Part shown: positions 27,648 to 36,108 of the stretch, one piece after another
How the letters are laid out: every line of letters starts with the position of its first letter
Numbering within the stretch: the first letter of the stretch is position 1
From: Halomonas litopenaei
Lineage (GTDB): Bacteria > Pseudomonadota > Gammaproteobacteria > Pseudomonadales > Halomonadaceae
Assembly (NCBI RefSeq): GCF_017303055.1
Contig: NZ_JAEKJT010000008.1
Span: 62,001-126,000 of the forward strand
Reading direction: 5' to 3'
Length of the DNA stretch: 64,000 nucleotides
Translations under genes and position numbers: made by a program
The notes under the pieces: generated by a model
Database searches by the model: none
What the model was told of the DNA's origin: nothing
The model's input: only the letters and a program-made list of their open reading frames with translations

Positions 27648-29071
27648 GCCATGAGGCTGCAGTGACGACCGGCCTGGCGGCGGAGCTTGCTGATCTGGGA
27701 GCGACCCAGGCGCTTGAGGCCTATCGCCGCGGCGAGTGCACGCCCACCCAGGTCATCGCAGATTGCCTGTCGCGCATCGCCCGCGACAACCCACGGGTCA
27801 ACGCTTTCTCCCATGTGGCTGGGGACGATGCCCTGGCGGCCGCCGAGGCGTCGACCCTGCGCTGGCAACAGGGCAGACCGTGCGGGCCATTGGACGGCGT
27901 GCCGGTGACCATCAAGGACCTGACGTTGACCCAGGGCATGCCGACGCGGCTGGGCTCACGTACCAGCGATGCCCATGCTCCTGCCGCTGTCGATGCCCCG
28001 GTATCGCGCTTTCTGCGCGAGGCCGGCGCCATCATCGTCGGCAAGACCTTGTCGCCGGAATTTGGATGGAAGGGGGTGACCGATAACCCGCTGCATGGCA
28101 TCTGTCGCAATCCCTGGGATACCAGTCTGACCCCAGGGGGCTCGTCGGGAGGAGCCGGGGCGGCGGCGGCGCTCAACCTTGGCATGCTGCATCAGGGGAG
28201 CGATGCCGGTGGCTCGATCCGTATTCCCTGCAGCTTTACCGGCACCTTTGGCATCAAACCTACCTTTGGCTGGGTGCCCCAGTGGCCCTCCAGCGCCATG
28301 AGCACCCTGTCCCACTTGGGGCCCATGACCCGCTCTGTGGAAGACAGTGCCCTGATGATGCGCTTGCTGGCACAGCCGGACAGCCGCGATGGCTATGCGG
28401 GGCCGCGTTGCCCCATCGACTGGCAGGCGCCGCGGCCTGATCACCTGCGCGGCGTTCGGGTCGCGATCAGTCTCGACCTTGGCTATGTCGAGGTAGCGCC
28501 GGACATTCGCCAGGGCGTCATCCGCGCCGCAGCGCTGCTGCAGGACCTGGGCGCCAGTGTCGAGTGGGTCGATCCGGGGTTCGCCGATCCCATCGAGACC
28601 TTCAATACCCTGTGGTTTGCCGGGGCTTCCCAGGTGCTGGAGAGACTCGATGAGTCGCAGCAGGCCATGCTGGATCCCGGTTTCCTCGAGATCGCCCGAC
28701 GCGGCACCGGAATTTCCCTGTCGCAGTATCTGGCCGCCCGTCGTCATCGCAGCGAGCTGACCGCCGCCATGGGGGAGTTCCATCAACGCTATGACCTGCT
28801 GGTGACTCCGACCATGCCGATCTCGCCGTTTGCCGCCGGACACAACGTACCCCCGGGCGGGCCTTACCGGGAGTGGATGGACTGGACCCCCTTCACCTAC
28901 CCCTTCAACCTCACCCAACAGCCCGCCGCCTCCTTGCCCTGCGGGCTGGACGAGCAGGGACTGCCGATGGGGCTGCACCTGGTCGGGCCGAAGTTCGCTG
29001 ATGACCGAGTGATGCAGGTGGCGGCGCTGCTGGAGTCACGTCTGCCACGCCTGACACCGCCGCGTCCCTGA
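27644..29071 (+). CDS. Amidase signature-family hydrolase
   Basis: The 475-residue enzyme has the Ser-cisSer-Lys triad: K91 in VTIKD, S167 in PGGSSGG and the nucleophile S191 in GSDAGGSIRIP. Amidases of this family cleave C-N amide bonds of very different substrates; GatA is unlikely because no gatB or gatC is near. It is translationally coupled to the M20 hydrolase, which suggests the two act on the same imported compound, for example one opening an amide and the other a carbamoyl bond. The substrate is unknown. A strong bidirectional terminator follows. Confidence 0.87.
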   Translation: MSHEAAVTTGLAAELADLGATQALEAYRRGECTPTQVIADCLSRIARDNPRVNAFSHVAGDDALAAAEASTLRWQQGRPCGPLDGVPVTIKDLTLTQGMPTRLGSRTSDAHAPAAVDAPVSRFLREAGAIIVGKTLSPEFGWKGVTDNPLHGICRNPWDTSLTPGGSSGGAGAAAALNLGMLHQGSDAGGSIRIPCSFTGTFGIKPTFGWVPQWPSSAMSTLSHLGPMTRSVEDSALMMRLLAQPDSRDGYAGPRCPIDWQAPRPDHLRGVRVAISLDLGYVEVAPDIRQGVIRAAALLQDLGASVEWVDPGFADPIETFNTLWFAGASQVLERLDESQQAMLDPGFLEIARRGTGISLSQYLAARRHRSELTAAMGEFHQRYDLLVTPTMPISPFAAGHNVPPGGPYREWMDWTPFTYPFNLTQQPAASLPCGLDEQGLPMGLHLVGPKFADDRVMQVAALLESRLPRLTPPRP

Positions 29072-29163
29072 CCCAGGCCTTTATCCAGGTATTGAGCTTG
29101 ACCTGCCTCAGCCACCGCCTTTTCCTCCAGGGCGTTGGCGGCGCTGGATGGGTCCCTTGCACG

Positions 29164-29202
29164 CCAAAGGCCCGGCCGTCTGATCGACGGCCGGGCCTTT
29201 GG
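29164..29202. terminator. Bidirectional terminator between convergent operons
   Basis: A perfect stem of 17 bp (CCAAAGGCCCGGCCGTC at 29164-29180 and its complement at 29186-29202, loop TGATC) lies between the amidase gene and the convergent ThDP-enzyme gene. Short A and T runs at the stem base suit termination in both directions. Confidence 0.8.
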
Positions 29203-29269
29203 TCTTAGCTGTCCAGCCGTTGGCGCGCAGCGGGTCAGCGCGTCGGTCGGCTTTGCCAGCACGCTCGCC

Positions 29270-30928
29270 TCAGGGATTGAGCTGTTCCAGGGTCAGCCGG
29301 GGAGACAGTGCCTGGCGATCCTGGCGCAGCTCCAGCAGAGCCGGGGTGGCATTTCGCCGGGTATGCTCCAGGGCACGTGACAGGGCGTCCGCGAAGGCGT
29401 CATCGTGGTCCACTGTTTCGCCGAAGGCGCCATAGGCGCGGGCCAGGGCAGCAAAGTCTGGATTGACCAGATCGGTGGCGGACGGCCGCCGTGGGTAGCG
29501 CTTCTGCTGATGCATGCGAATGGTGCCGTACATGCCGTTGTTGATCACCAGAATCACCACCGCAGCGCCATACTGGCAGGCGGTGCCCAGCTCCTGGGAG
29601 ACCATCTGGAAACAGCCGTCGCCGGCCAGGCAGATGGCATCCCGCTCGGGATGGCGCAACTTGGCGGCAATGGCGGCGGGCAAGCCATAGCCCATGGAGC
29701 CCGAGGTAGGGGCAAGCTGGGTGCGAAAGCCGCGATAGCGGTAGTAGCGGTGCAGCCAGGCGGAGTAGTTGCCGGCGCCATTGGTCAGGATGGCGTCATC
29801 ACCCAGCACCTCATTGAGCCGTGCAATGACGTTCTCCATACGTAGCGCGCCTGGCGTGGGCTCCGGCTGTTGCCAGCTGGCGTAGTCGTCGCGGGCGGCG
29901 CGGACCCAGGCGCCGCGCTCGACGCTGGGCGCTTCGGCCGCTGCTGCCAGCTGCTCGATCATCGCCCCCGCACAAGCGACCACCGCCAGCTCAGGACGGT
30001 AGACCCGCCCAAGCTCACTGGGATCGGCATGCACGTGGATCAGCCGCTGACGTGGCAGCGGTGGCGTCAGCAGGGTGTAGCCGCTGGTGGTCATCTCGCC
30101 CAGGCGTGCCCCAAGGGCCAGAATCAGGTCGGCATCACGGACCCGCTGGGCCAGCGCCGGGTTGATGCCGATGCCCACGTCGCCGACGTAGTTCGGGTGG
30201 CGATTGTCCAGGTAGTCCTGGCAGCGAAAGGAGGCGCCGACGGGGAGTTCGCACAGGCGTGCAAAGTGGCCTAGCGCTTCGGCGGCGCGAGCCGACCAGC
30301 CGCCGCCTCCGACGATGACCAGTGGGCGTTCGGCACTGCCAATGGCGCGCATCACTGCCTGCACGTCGTGCTGCGCGGCGAGCCCGCTAGGCAGGGTGGC
30401 GGCAGGCACCGACGCCGCATCACAGTCTGACGACAGCATGTCTTCCGGCAGGCCCAGCACCACCGGGCCAGGCCTCCCGCTCTGGGCAACGTGGAAGGCG
30501 TGACTGATGTATTCCGGCAGGCGGTCGACCCGATCGATATTGGCGACCCACTTGGCCAGGGGCGAGAACATGGCGACCAGGTCGACCTCCTGAAAGGCCT
30601 CGCGATCGCGCTGGTCGCTCGCCACCTGGCCGACGAACAGTACCATGGGCGTGGAATCCTGATAGGCCACGTGCACGCCGCTGGCGGCGTTGGTGGCGCC
30701 CGGGCCGCGGGTGACAAAGGCGATGCCAGGGCGCCCGCTCAGCTTGCCATCGGCCTCTGCCATCATCGCAGCCCCACCTTCCTGGCGGGCGACAATGGTC
30801 TCGATCTCGGCGTCGTGGAGGGCATCCAGCGCTGCCAGATAGCTTTCGCCGGGCACACAGAATACCCGCTCGACCCGCTGCTGCTGCAGCGCCTTGACCA
30901 GAGCAAGTCCACCGTGAGGATGGGTCAT
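29270..30928 (-). CDS. Thiamine diphosphate-dependent enzyme, acetolactate synthase-like
   Basis: The 552-residue protein has the three-domain layout of acetolactate synthase relatives. The catalytic Glu is in IVARQEGGAAMMAEADGKLSG, followed by FVTRGPGATNA. The ThDP/Mg motif is LAGDGCFQMVSQEL, ending with NNGMYG. There is no regulatory subunit gene beside it, so a catabolic role (decarboxylase, carboligase or lyase) is more likely than branched-chain amino acid synthesis. The ATG at 30928 has GGAGG upstream; a longer frame to 31090 only overlaps the NIPSNAP gene. It follows that gene by 13 bases in one operon. The reaction cannot be assigned. Confidence 0.88.
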   Translation of the reverse strand: MTHPHGGLALVKALQQQRVERVFCVPGESYLAALDALHDAEIETIVARQEGGAAMMAEADGKLSGRPGIAFVTRGPGATNAASGVHVAYQDSTPMVLFVGQVASDQRDREAFQEVDLVAMFSPLAKWVANIDRVDRLPEYISHAFHVAQSGRPGPVVLGLPEDMLSSDCDAASVPAATLPSGLAAQHDVQAVMRAIGSAERPLVIVGGGGWSARAAEALGHFARLCELPVGASFRCQDYLDNRHPNYVGDVGIGINPALAQRVRDADLILALGARLGEMTTSGYTLLTPPLPRQRLIHVHADPSELGRVYRPELAVVACAGAMIEQLAAAAEAPSVERGAWVRAARDDYASWQQPEPTPGALRMENVIARLNEVLGDDAILTNGAGNYSAWLHRYYRYRGFRTQLAPTSGSMGYGLPAAIAAKLRHPERDAICLAGDGCFQMVSQELGTACQYGAAVVILVINNGMYGTIRMHQQKRYPRRPSATDLVNPDFAALARAYGAFGETVDHDDAFADALSRALEHTRRNATPALLELRQDRQALSPRLTLEQLNP

Positions 30929-30941
30929 GAAACCTCCTGGC

Positions 30942-31259
30942 TCAGAGCGGTGAGAAGCGGGTGGAGCGCAACAGCTTGTTGGTCTGATGCTGGACGTTAC
31001 CGGCCTCGGCGCTTTTCTTGCGATAGGCGATCCATTCGGGGTCCTGTTCCATGGCCGTGCGACGGCGCTCCCGGTCCGCCGCGGAGGCATACCCCCACAG
31101 GTGCACCACCTGGTTCTGTGGTCCGGTCTCGGTGACGAAGTAGCCGATCAGATTGCCCAAATGGCGCTGCTGGATGGGCAAACCCTCGCGTTCGTAGAGC
31201 TCGAGAAAGGCGTTCAAGCGGCCGGGGACCATGGTGTAGGTGCGGTGGTCGACGATCAT
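30942..31259 (-). CDS. NIPSNAP-family protein
   Basis: The 105-residue protein starts with MIVDHRTYTMVPGRLNAFLELYE and continues with the GNLIGYFVTETGPQNQVVHLWGYAS and RRTAMEQDPEW blocks that define NIPSNAP proteins, which fold like dimeric alpha-beta barrels. In bacteria they often accompany catabolic operons, with unknown biochemistry. The ATG at 31259 has CAGGAG at good spacing. It is the first gene of a two-gene operon with the ThDP enzyme and is divergent from the YiaK-type dehydrogenase. Confidence 0.85.
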   Translation of the reverse strand: MIVDHRTYTMVPGRLNAFLELYEREGLPIQQRHLGNLIGYFVTETGPQNQVVHLWGYASAADRERRRTAMEQDPEWIAYRKKSAEAGNVQHQTNKLLRSTRFSPL

Positions 31260-31307
31260 GGGATCTCCTGGTGGGGCACGATGGGTGAGGCATTCATTTG
31301 TCAATAT

Positions 31308-31318
31308 TTGTAGTACAT
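31308..31318. promoter_or_regulatory. Operator-like site TTGTAGTACAT
   Basis: The core TGTA-G-TACA is a perfect palindrome and fits the GTnnnAC pattern of FadR-subgroup GntR regulators. It lies about 50 bases upstream of the NIPSNAP start. A near-identical site is at 31573-31583. Confidence 0.45.
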
Positions 31319-31572
31319 ATGATTAATTCGCGCGAGTACGACCATGGTGGAAGGTGGAGGCAGCGAAGGTAGGAAAGGGTGTTTCGTAGCAGCGATAAGC
31401 TAGCGATAAAGCAGAGTTAAGGTAGCGATCTGGTAGCGATAGGGGGTAATAGCGCCGCCCGGTCGGGGCGCGGGGTTGCCGAAGGGACGTCGTTGCTGGT
31501 CGCTGCTTCACTAAAGTCGCATTTCGTTGTGCGGTGGCCCCGTCTATGTTGCTCATACAGCAACTTTGTATG

Positions 31573-31583
31573 ATGTAGTACTT
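31573..31583. promoter_or_regulatory. Operator-like site ATGTAGTACTT
   Basis: It shares TGTAGTAC with 31308-31318 and lies 60 bases upstream of the YiaK-type gene. Two copies at the two ends of one divergent region suggest joint control of both operons. Confidence 0.45.
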
Positions 31584-31642
31584 AATTTTCGCCGGCGGTG
31601 CTGGCCCTGAGCGGCGAGGCACCACCCTCAAGGAGAGGTTCG

Positions 31643-32656
31643 ATGACTCAGGTCACCTTTGACGAGCTGCGCTCGCGTTTGGCCGCAGTGCTGAATGCGG
31701 CGGGCCTGGCGCCGGAAGATGCCGAGCTGTGCGCGCGCATTCATGCTGAAAGTACTCGTGACGGGGTGGTCTCCCACGGTATTGGCCGCATTCCGCGTTT
31801 TGTCGATTACCTGAACAAGGGGTGGGTCGATCCGGCTGCTCGGCTGAGCCTGGTGCAACGATTGGGTGCCCTGGAAGTCTTCGATGGCCACTTTGGGATT
31901 GGCGTTCGCCACGCACTCGACGCCACTAAGCGCGCCATGGAGTTGGCCTCCGAGCATGGCATGGGGCTGGTCGCCGTGCGCAATACCACCCACTGGATGC
32001 GCGGCGGCAGCTATGGCTGGCATGCGGTCGAGCGGGGATATGCTGCGATCATGTGGACCAACACCGAATCCTGCATGCCCGCCTGGGGGGCCGCCAGCCA
32101 GAGTATCGGCAACAACCCGTTGGTCATGGCGGTGCCAGCCGAGCAGGGCCCCATGGTGCTGGACATGGCCATGTCCCAGTTCTCCTACGGCAAGCTGAAC
32201 AGCCTGGCCCTGGCCGGCGAGTCCTTGCCGGTGGACGGTGGCTTCGACCAGGCGGGACAGCTCAGTCGCGATCCTGGCGCCATCGCTGAGTCGCGGCGCC
32301 TGCTGCCTGCGGGCTACTGGAAGGGATCCGGCCTGGCGATGCTGTTGGACGTGATGGCGGCGCTGTTGTCCCAGGGCAACCCCACCCATCATATCGATAC
32401 CTTGGGACGCGGCAGCGGTGGCGGCGCCTCCCAGGTTTTTCTGGTCTTCGACCCGCGCAAGCTGGCCGGCCTCGAGGCCTGCAATGCGCTGGTCGAAGGG
32501 CTTGCCAGCCACCTGGCCGACGCCGTGCCGGTGGACGCGGGCCGGCCGCCCCGCTGGCCGGGACAATCCACCGGAAATAGGCGCCACGCAGACAACGACA
32601 GCCTGCTCGACGTGCCCGATGACCTGTGGCAGGCCGTTCTCGCCCTTCCTAGATAA
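31643..32656 (+). CDS. Malate/lactate dehydrogenase superfamily oxidoreductase, YiaK (DlgD)-like
   Basis: The 337-residue enzyme belongs to the NAD(P)H-dependent Ldh2/MDG family. GVVSHGIGRIPRFVDYL holds the catalytic His region, and NTTHWMRGGSYGW, MDMAMSQFSYG-type and GYWKGSGLAMLLD blocks closely follow E. coli YiaK, the 2,3-diketo-L-gulonate reductase. The ATG at 31643 has AAGGAG upstream. It precedes a TctCBA-type transporter on the same strand, as YiaK precedes a carboxylate transporter in E. coli, so reduction of an imported 2-keto sugar acid or similar carboxylate is plausible. Other 2-oxo acids cannot be excluded. Confidence 0.87.
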   Translation: MTQVTFDELRSRLAAVLNAAGLAPEDAELCARIHAESTRDGVVSHGIGRIPRFVDYLNKGWVDPAARLSLVQRLGALEVFDGHFGIGVRHALDATKRAMELASEHGMGLVAVRNTTHWMRGGSYGWHAVERGYAAIMWTNTESCMPAWGAASQSIGNNPLVMAVPAEQGPMVLDMAMSQFSYGKLNSLALAGESLPVDGGFDQAGQLSRDPGAIAESRRLLPAGYWKGSGLAMLLDVMAALLSQGNPTHHIDTLGRGSGGGASQVFLVFDPRKLAGLEACNALVEGLASHLADAVPVDAGRPPRWPGQSTGNRRHADNDSLLDVPDDLWQAVLALPR

Positions 32657-32840
32657 AGAGCCTTGAGAAGAGGTCAATGAGTCGGCCGTCGCCAAGCGGC
32701 AATGTTGTCAGGGCAGGCCAGTATCCGCTTCCACCGGCCCTCGGTGCAGGGCCATCAGTGTAACGCCAGCAGTCGCACCGCCAGCAATCACAATGCCAAC
32801 AGACCCAAATCGCCAACAACAATGGCAAGGAGTGAACAAG

Positions 32841-33812
32841 ATGCGCAAGTTGATGAGCGTGGCCCTGGGAGGCCTGATCGTTGTCGCCAGTGCCAGCGCG
32901 CAGGCCGACTACCCCCAGCGTGATATCCGCATGATCGTGCCATGGGGCGCCGGCGGCGGCACCGATGGCATCGTCCGCAAGATCTCCAATCTTGCCGAGG
33001 CGTCCCTCGATGGCACCATCTATGTCGAGAACATCGAGGGTGGGATGAGTGCCAATGGTCTGGTCCAGACGCTGGGAGCCCGGCCCGACGGCTACACCCT
33101 GGTGGCACTGACCTACGACAGCGTGGTGACGATTCCCTGGCAGGGGATGCTGGCCGGCTTTGATATCGACAAGCTCGACCTGATCGCGCGTATTACCAGT
33201 GAACCCGATGCCATCGTGGTGCCTGCAGACTCGGACTATACAAGCCTGGAGGCGTTGATCGACGCCGCCAAGGCGGCCCCCGGAGAGGTGCGCGCGGGTA
33301 TTCAGAACATGGGCTCCCGTACCCACCTGACCCTGCTGCAACTGCAGGACCAGGCCGACGTGTCGTTCAAGATCGTGTCCTATCCCGGCGGTGCCGCGCC
33401 CCAGAAGGAAGCCCTGCTCAACGGCGAGGTGGACTTTGCACTGACCAGCCTAGGCGATTTTGAGTCGTTGATTTCCGCCGGCAACGCCAAGGGCCTGGTG
33501 GAGTTCACCGACGTCCAGAGCGAGAGCTTCCCTGATGTGCCCCCTGCCAGTGAGCTGGGCTACGACATCCAGATGGGCAGCTTTGTCATTCTGGCCGCGC
33601 CGGCCAACACGCCGGAAGACGCCCTGACGGCCCTGGAAGCGGCCTATCAGCAGGCCTATGACAGTGAAGAGTTTCAGACCTGGCTGGTCGACGTAGGGGT
33701 CACCCCCAACTGGCTGGGTGCCGACGAGGTCGAGGGCTGGGCAGAAGATACCCAGGCAGAGCTGTTCGCGCGGATGGATGAGCTCAAGGAAGCCGGCCTG
33801 ATTGGCCAGTGA
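32841..33812 (+). CDS. tctC: Tripartite tricarboxylate transporter binding protein (TctC family)
   Basis: The 323-residue protein has a signal peptide (MSVALGGLIVVASASAQA) and the family start YPQRDIRMIVPWGAGGGTDGIVRKI. Later blocks GGMSANGLVQTLGARPDGYTL and YPGGAAPQKEALLNGEVDF are typical of TctC/Bug proteins, which bind citrate, other carboxylates or aromatic acids in the periplasm. The ATG at 32841 has AAGGAG upstream. The gene order C-B-A is the common one. Confidence 0.9.
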   Translation: MRKLMSVALGGLIVVASASAQADYPQRDIRMIVPWGAGGGTDGIVRKISNLAEASLDGTIYVENIEGGMSANGLVQTLGARPDGYTLVALTYDSVVTIPWQGMLAGFDIDKLDLIARITSEPDAIVVPADSDYTSLEALIDAAKAAPGEVRAGIQNMGSRTHLTLLQLQDQADVSFKIVSYPGGAAPQKEALLNGEVDFALTSLGDFESLISAGNAKGLVEFTDVQSESFPDVPPASELGYDIQMGSFVILAAPANTPEDALTALEAAYQQAYDSEEFQTWLVDVGVTPNWLGADEVEGWAEDTQAELFARMDELKEAGLIGQ

Positions 33813-33861
33813 GTCTCGGTTGCCGTCGGGCGCCGGCGGCAACCCTTGTGAGGATGTTGCC

Positions 33862-34422
33862 ATGAAACTGCTGCTACGGGCGGGAGGTTGGCTGGGTGGG
33901 CGGCGAGGTGTTGTCGCCTGCCTGCTGGCAGTGACCCTGATCTACCTGGTAGAAGCCTTCAAGATTGCGCCACCACTGCACAATGGTGCCCTGACCGCAT
34001 CGTTCTTTCCGGTGCTTCTGGGCGTTGTCATGCTGCTGGCGCTGGCCTTCGTCGTGCGTGCCGACCGCCACGCTGACGGTGACAGCGCAGAGGACGAGGC
34101 CCCGATGAGCGAGTCTGACCAGGAGGCGACTCAAGAGGCGACTCAAGCGGCTACTGCGGGCGAGCAGGCACCGGCATCAATCTGGCAGGGCGCCCTGGCG
34201 GTGACCCTGGCGACCGGTCTCTATATCAGTCTGTTTGCCAGCGTCGGCTACTTTCTTTCTACCTTTGCCTACGCCTTCGCCATGATGCTGATCTTTGGCG
34301 CGGGCCGTCCTGCGCTTCGCAGCCTGGGCTTCAAGGCGCTGGTGGCGGCGGTCATCGCGTTACTGGGATACGCCCTGTTCGAGCTGGTGTTCCAGGTGCG
34401 TCTGCCGACGCTGTGGAGGTGA
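33862..34422 (+). CDS. tctB: Tripartite tricarboxylate transporter small membrane subunit (TctB family)
   Basis: The 186-residue protein has four hydrophobic segments: one at about 18-35, one at 48-65, and two late ones around 115-175 (ALAVTLATGLYISLFASVGYF onward), with the short TctB pattern FPVLLGVVMLLA. A charged acidic loop between segments two and three contains two copies of a 12-bp unit (34123-34146) giving EATQEATQ. It starts 49 bases behind tctC and ends four bases before tctA. Confidence 0.85.
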   Translation: MKLLLRAGGWLGGRRGVVACLLAVTLIYLVEAFKIAPPLHNGALTASFFPVLLGVVMLLALAFVVRADRHADGDSAEDEAPMSESDQEATQEATQAATAGEQAPASIWQGALAVTLATGLYISLFASVGYFLSTFAYAFAMMLIFGAGRPALRSLGFKALVAAVIALLGYALFELVFQVRLPTLWR

Positions 34423-34426
34423 CGGC

Positions 34427-35941
34427 ATGGACTACCTGATCGAACTGTCCAAGGGCTTCGCGGTGCTGATGCAGCCGGATATCCTGCCCTATCTGATCGG
34501 TGGCTACCTGATCGGTACCTTCTTTGGTGCGGTGCCGGGGCTGACCTCGATGCTGGCCATTGCGCTGCTGCTGCCGTTGACCTACAGCCTTGATATCACC
34601 GCCGCGCTGGTGGCCTGTGCGGGCATCTTCATGGCCGGGATGTGCAGCGGCAGCATCACCGCGACGACCATCAATATTCCCGGCGCCCCGGCCTCGATGA
34701 TGACGGCGATCGAGGGCTATCCGTTGCAGCAGCGCGGCCAGGGCGCCAAGGCGCTTGGGCACGCGGCGCTGGCGTCGATGATCGGTGGCGCTATCGGGGC
34801 CCTGCTGCTGATGGTCATGGCACCCCTGGCAACGGATGCCGCGCTGCTGATTCGTACCCCCGGCAAGTTCTCGCTGATTGCCTTTGCGCTGATCGTGATC
34901 GTGATCTCTCAGCGCGGGGCCATCTCCAAGGGGCTGGTCGCGACCACCCTGGGGGTGATGGTGGCCACTGTCGGCATCGACGTGATGCAGCCGATTACCC
35001 GCTTCACCTTTGGTACTGGGGTACTGATGCAGGGCATCGACATCATGCCGCTGGTCATCGGTGCCTTTGCCGTCAGCGAGCTGTTGGTACAGTCGCAGAA
35101 TCGTGCCAAGCGTACCGTCGAGCGGGATGCGATCAAGGCCAGCGCCATTCGCCGCCGTGACTTTATTCCACCGTGGAAAGAGGTGCGCGAGATCGGTCTC
35201 TATCGCTATCTCAAGTCGGCCATGATCGGCTACAGCGTCGGTGTATTGCCCGGTGCGGGCGGCTCCATGGCGGCCTTCGTGGCTTACGCAGAGTCCATGC
35301 GCAGCTCACGCCACCCGGAGAAGTATGGCAAGGGCTCGGTAGAAGGTATCGCCGCCGCGGAAGGGGCCAACAATGCGATGTGCAGCGGTGCCTTCGTGCC
35401 GATGCTGTCGTTCGGTATTCCCGGTGACCCGACCACCGCCATTGTGCTGGGGGTACTGGTGGTCAACGGCCTGCAGCCGGGGCCACAGTTCCTCGACAGC
35501 CAGCTAGCGCTGGTGGCACCGATGTTCATGGCCCTGCTGGTATCTGCGCTGGTGCTGGTGCCCCTGACCCTGTACGTGCTGGGGCCGTATTTCGTGCGCA
35601 TCGTCTCCATCCGGCGCGATGTGCTGTACGCCAGTATTGCCGTGGTGGCCTTGGTGGGCTGCTATGTGGCGACCTATTCGGTGTTCCAGATGGGCCTTGC
35701 CCTGGTATTCGGCGTGCTGGCGTTCCTGCTGCGGCGCCAGGGCTACCCGGTGGCCTGCCTGTTGCTGGGCTTTGTGCTGGGGCCGAGCCTGGAGGAATAT
35801 TGTCGGCGCTCACTGTCGCTGTCCGACGGCAATCCGCTGATCTTCCTCACCAGTCCAGACAGTCTGTTCTTCCTGGCACTGACCGGCGTGTTCTATTACT
35901 TCATGGTGATAAGAAAGCCGGAAGCTCGTCAGCACGCTTGA
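34427..35941 (+). CDS. tctA: Tripartite tricarboxylate transporter large permease (TctA family)
   Basis: The 504-residue membrane protein has about twelve hydrophobic segments. It shows the TctA hallmarks FGAVPGLTSMLAIALLLPLTY in the N-terminal half, GMCSGSITATTINIPGAPASM, and the repeated motif GVLPGAGGSMAAFVAYAE in the second half. The ATG at 34427 has GGAGG upstream; a longer open frame upstream overlaps tctB and is not used. A strong terminator follows. Confidence 0.92.
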   Translation: MDYLIELSKGFAVLMQPDILPYLIGGYLIGTFFGAVPGLTSMLAIALLLPLTYSLDITAALVACAGIFMAGMCSGSITATTINIPGAPASMMTAIEGYPLQQRGQGAKALGHAALASMIGGAIGALLLMVMAPLATDAALLIRTPGKFSLIAFALIVIVISQRGAISKGLVATTLGVMVATVGIDVMQPITRFTFGTGVLMQGIDIMPLVIGAFAVSELLVQSQNRAKRTVERDAIKASAIRRRDFIPPWKEVREIGLYRYLKSAMIGYSVGVLPGAGGSMAAFVAYAESMRSSRHPEKYGKGSVEGIAAAEGANNAMCSGAFVPMLSFGIPGDPTTAIVLGVLVVNGLQPGPQFLDSQLALVAPMFMALLVSALVLVPLTLYVLGPYFVRIVSIRRDVLYASIAVVALVGCYVATYSVFQMGLALVFGVLAFLLRRQGYPVACLLLGFVLGPSLEEYCRRSLSLSDGNPLIFLTSPDSLFFLALTGVFYYFMVIRKPEARQHA

Positions 35942-35984
35942 GGCGCTGGTCCAGCCACCATCGCCATCTTGCATCTGCCAGCAG

Positions 35985-36016
35985 GCCGCGCTCTGATCCC
36001 AGAGCGCGGCTTTTTT
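35985..36016 (+). terminator. Intrinsic terminator behind tctA
   Basis: A perfect 11-bp stem (GCCGCGCTCTG and CAGAGCGCGGC, loop ATCC) is followed by six T. It ends the YiaK-TctCBA operon about 45 bases behind tctA. Confidence 0.92.
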
Positions 36017-36108
36017 ACGGATGACGGCGTCGCAGAGGAAGCTTTGTTGATAGCGCTTTGGCGCTAAAGCAACGGTGCTCAAGCGACGGTGACGAAGATC
36101 AACAGGGA

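Larger units (their letters stand above)
31260..31642. other. Divergent promoter region NIPSNAP-ThDP / YiaK-TctCBA
   Basis: This region of 383 bases has a matching operator-like site near each gene (31308-31318 and 31573-31583). Repeated TAGCGAT/AGCGATA words lie at 31390-31440. No gene is seen. Confidence 0.55.
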
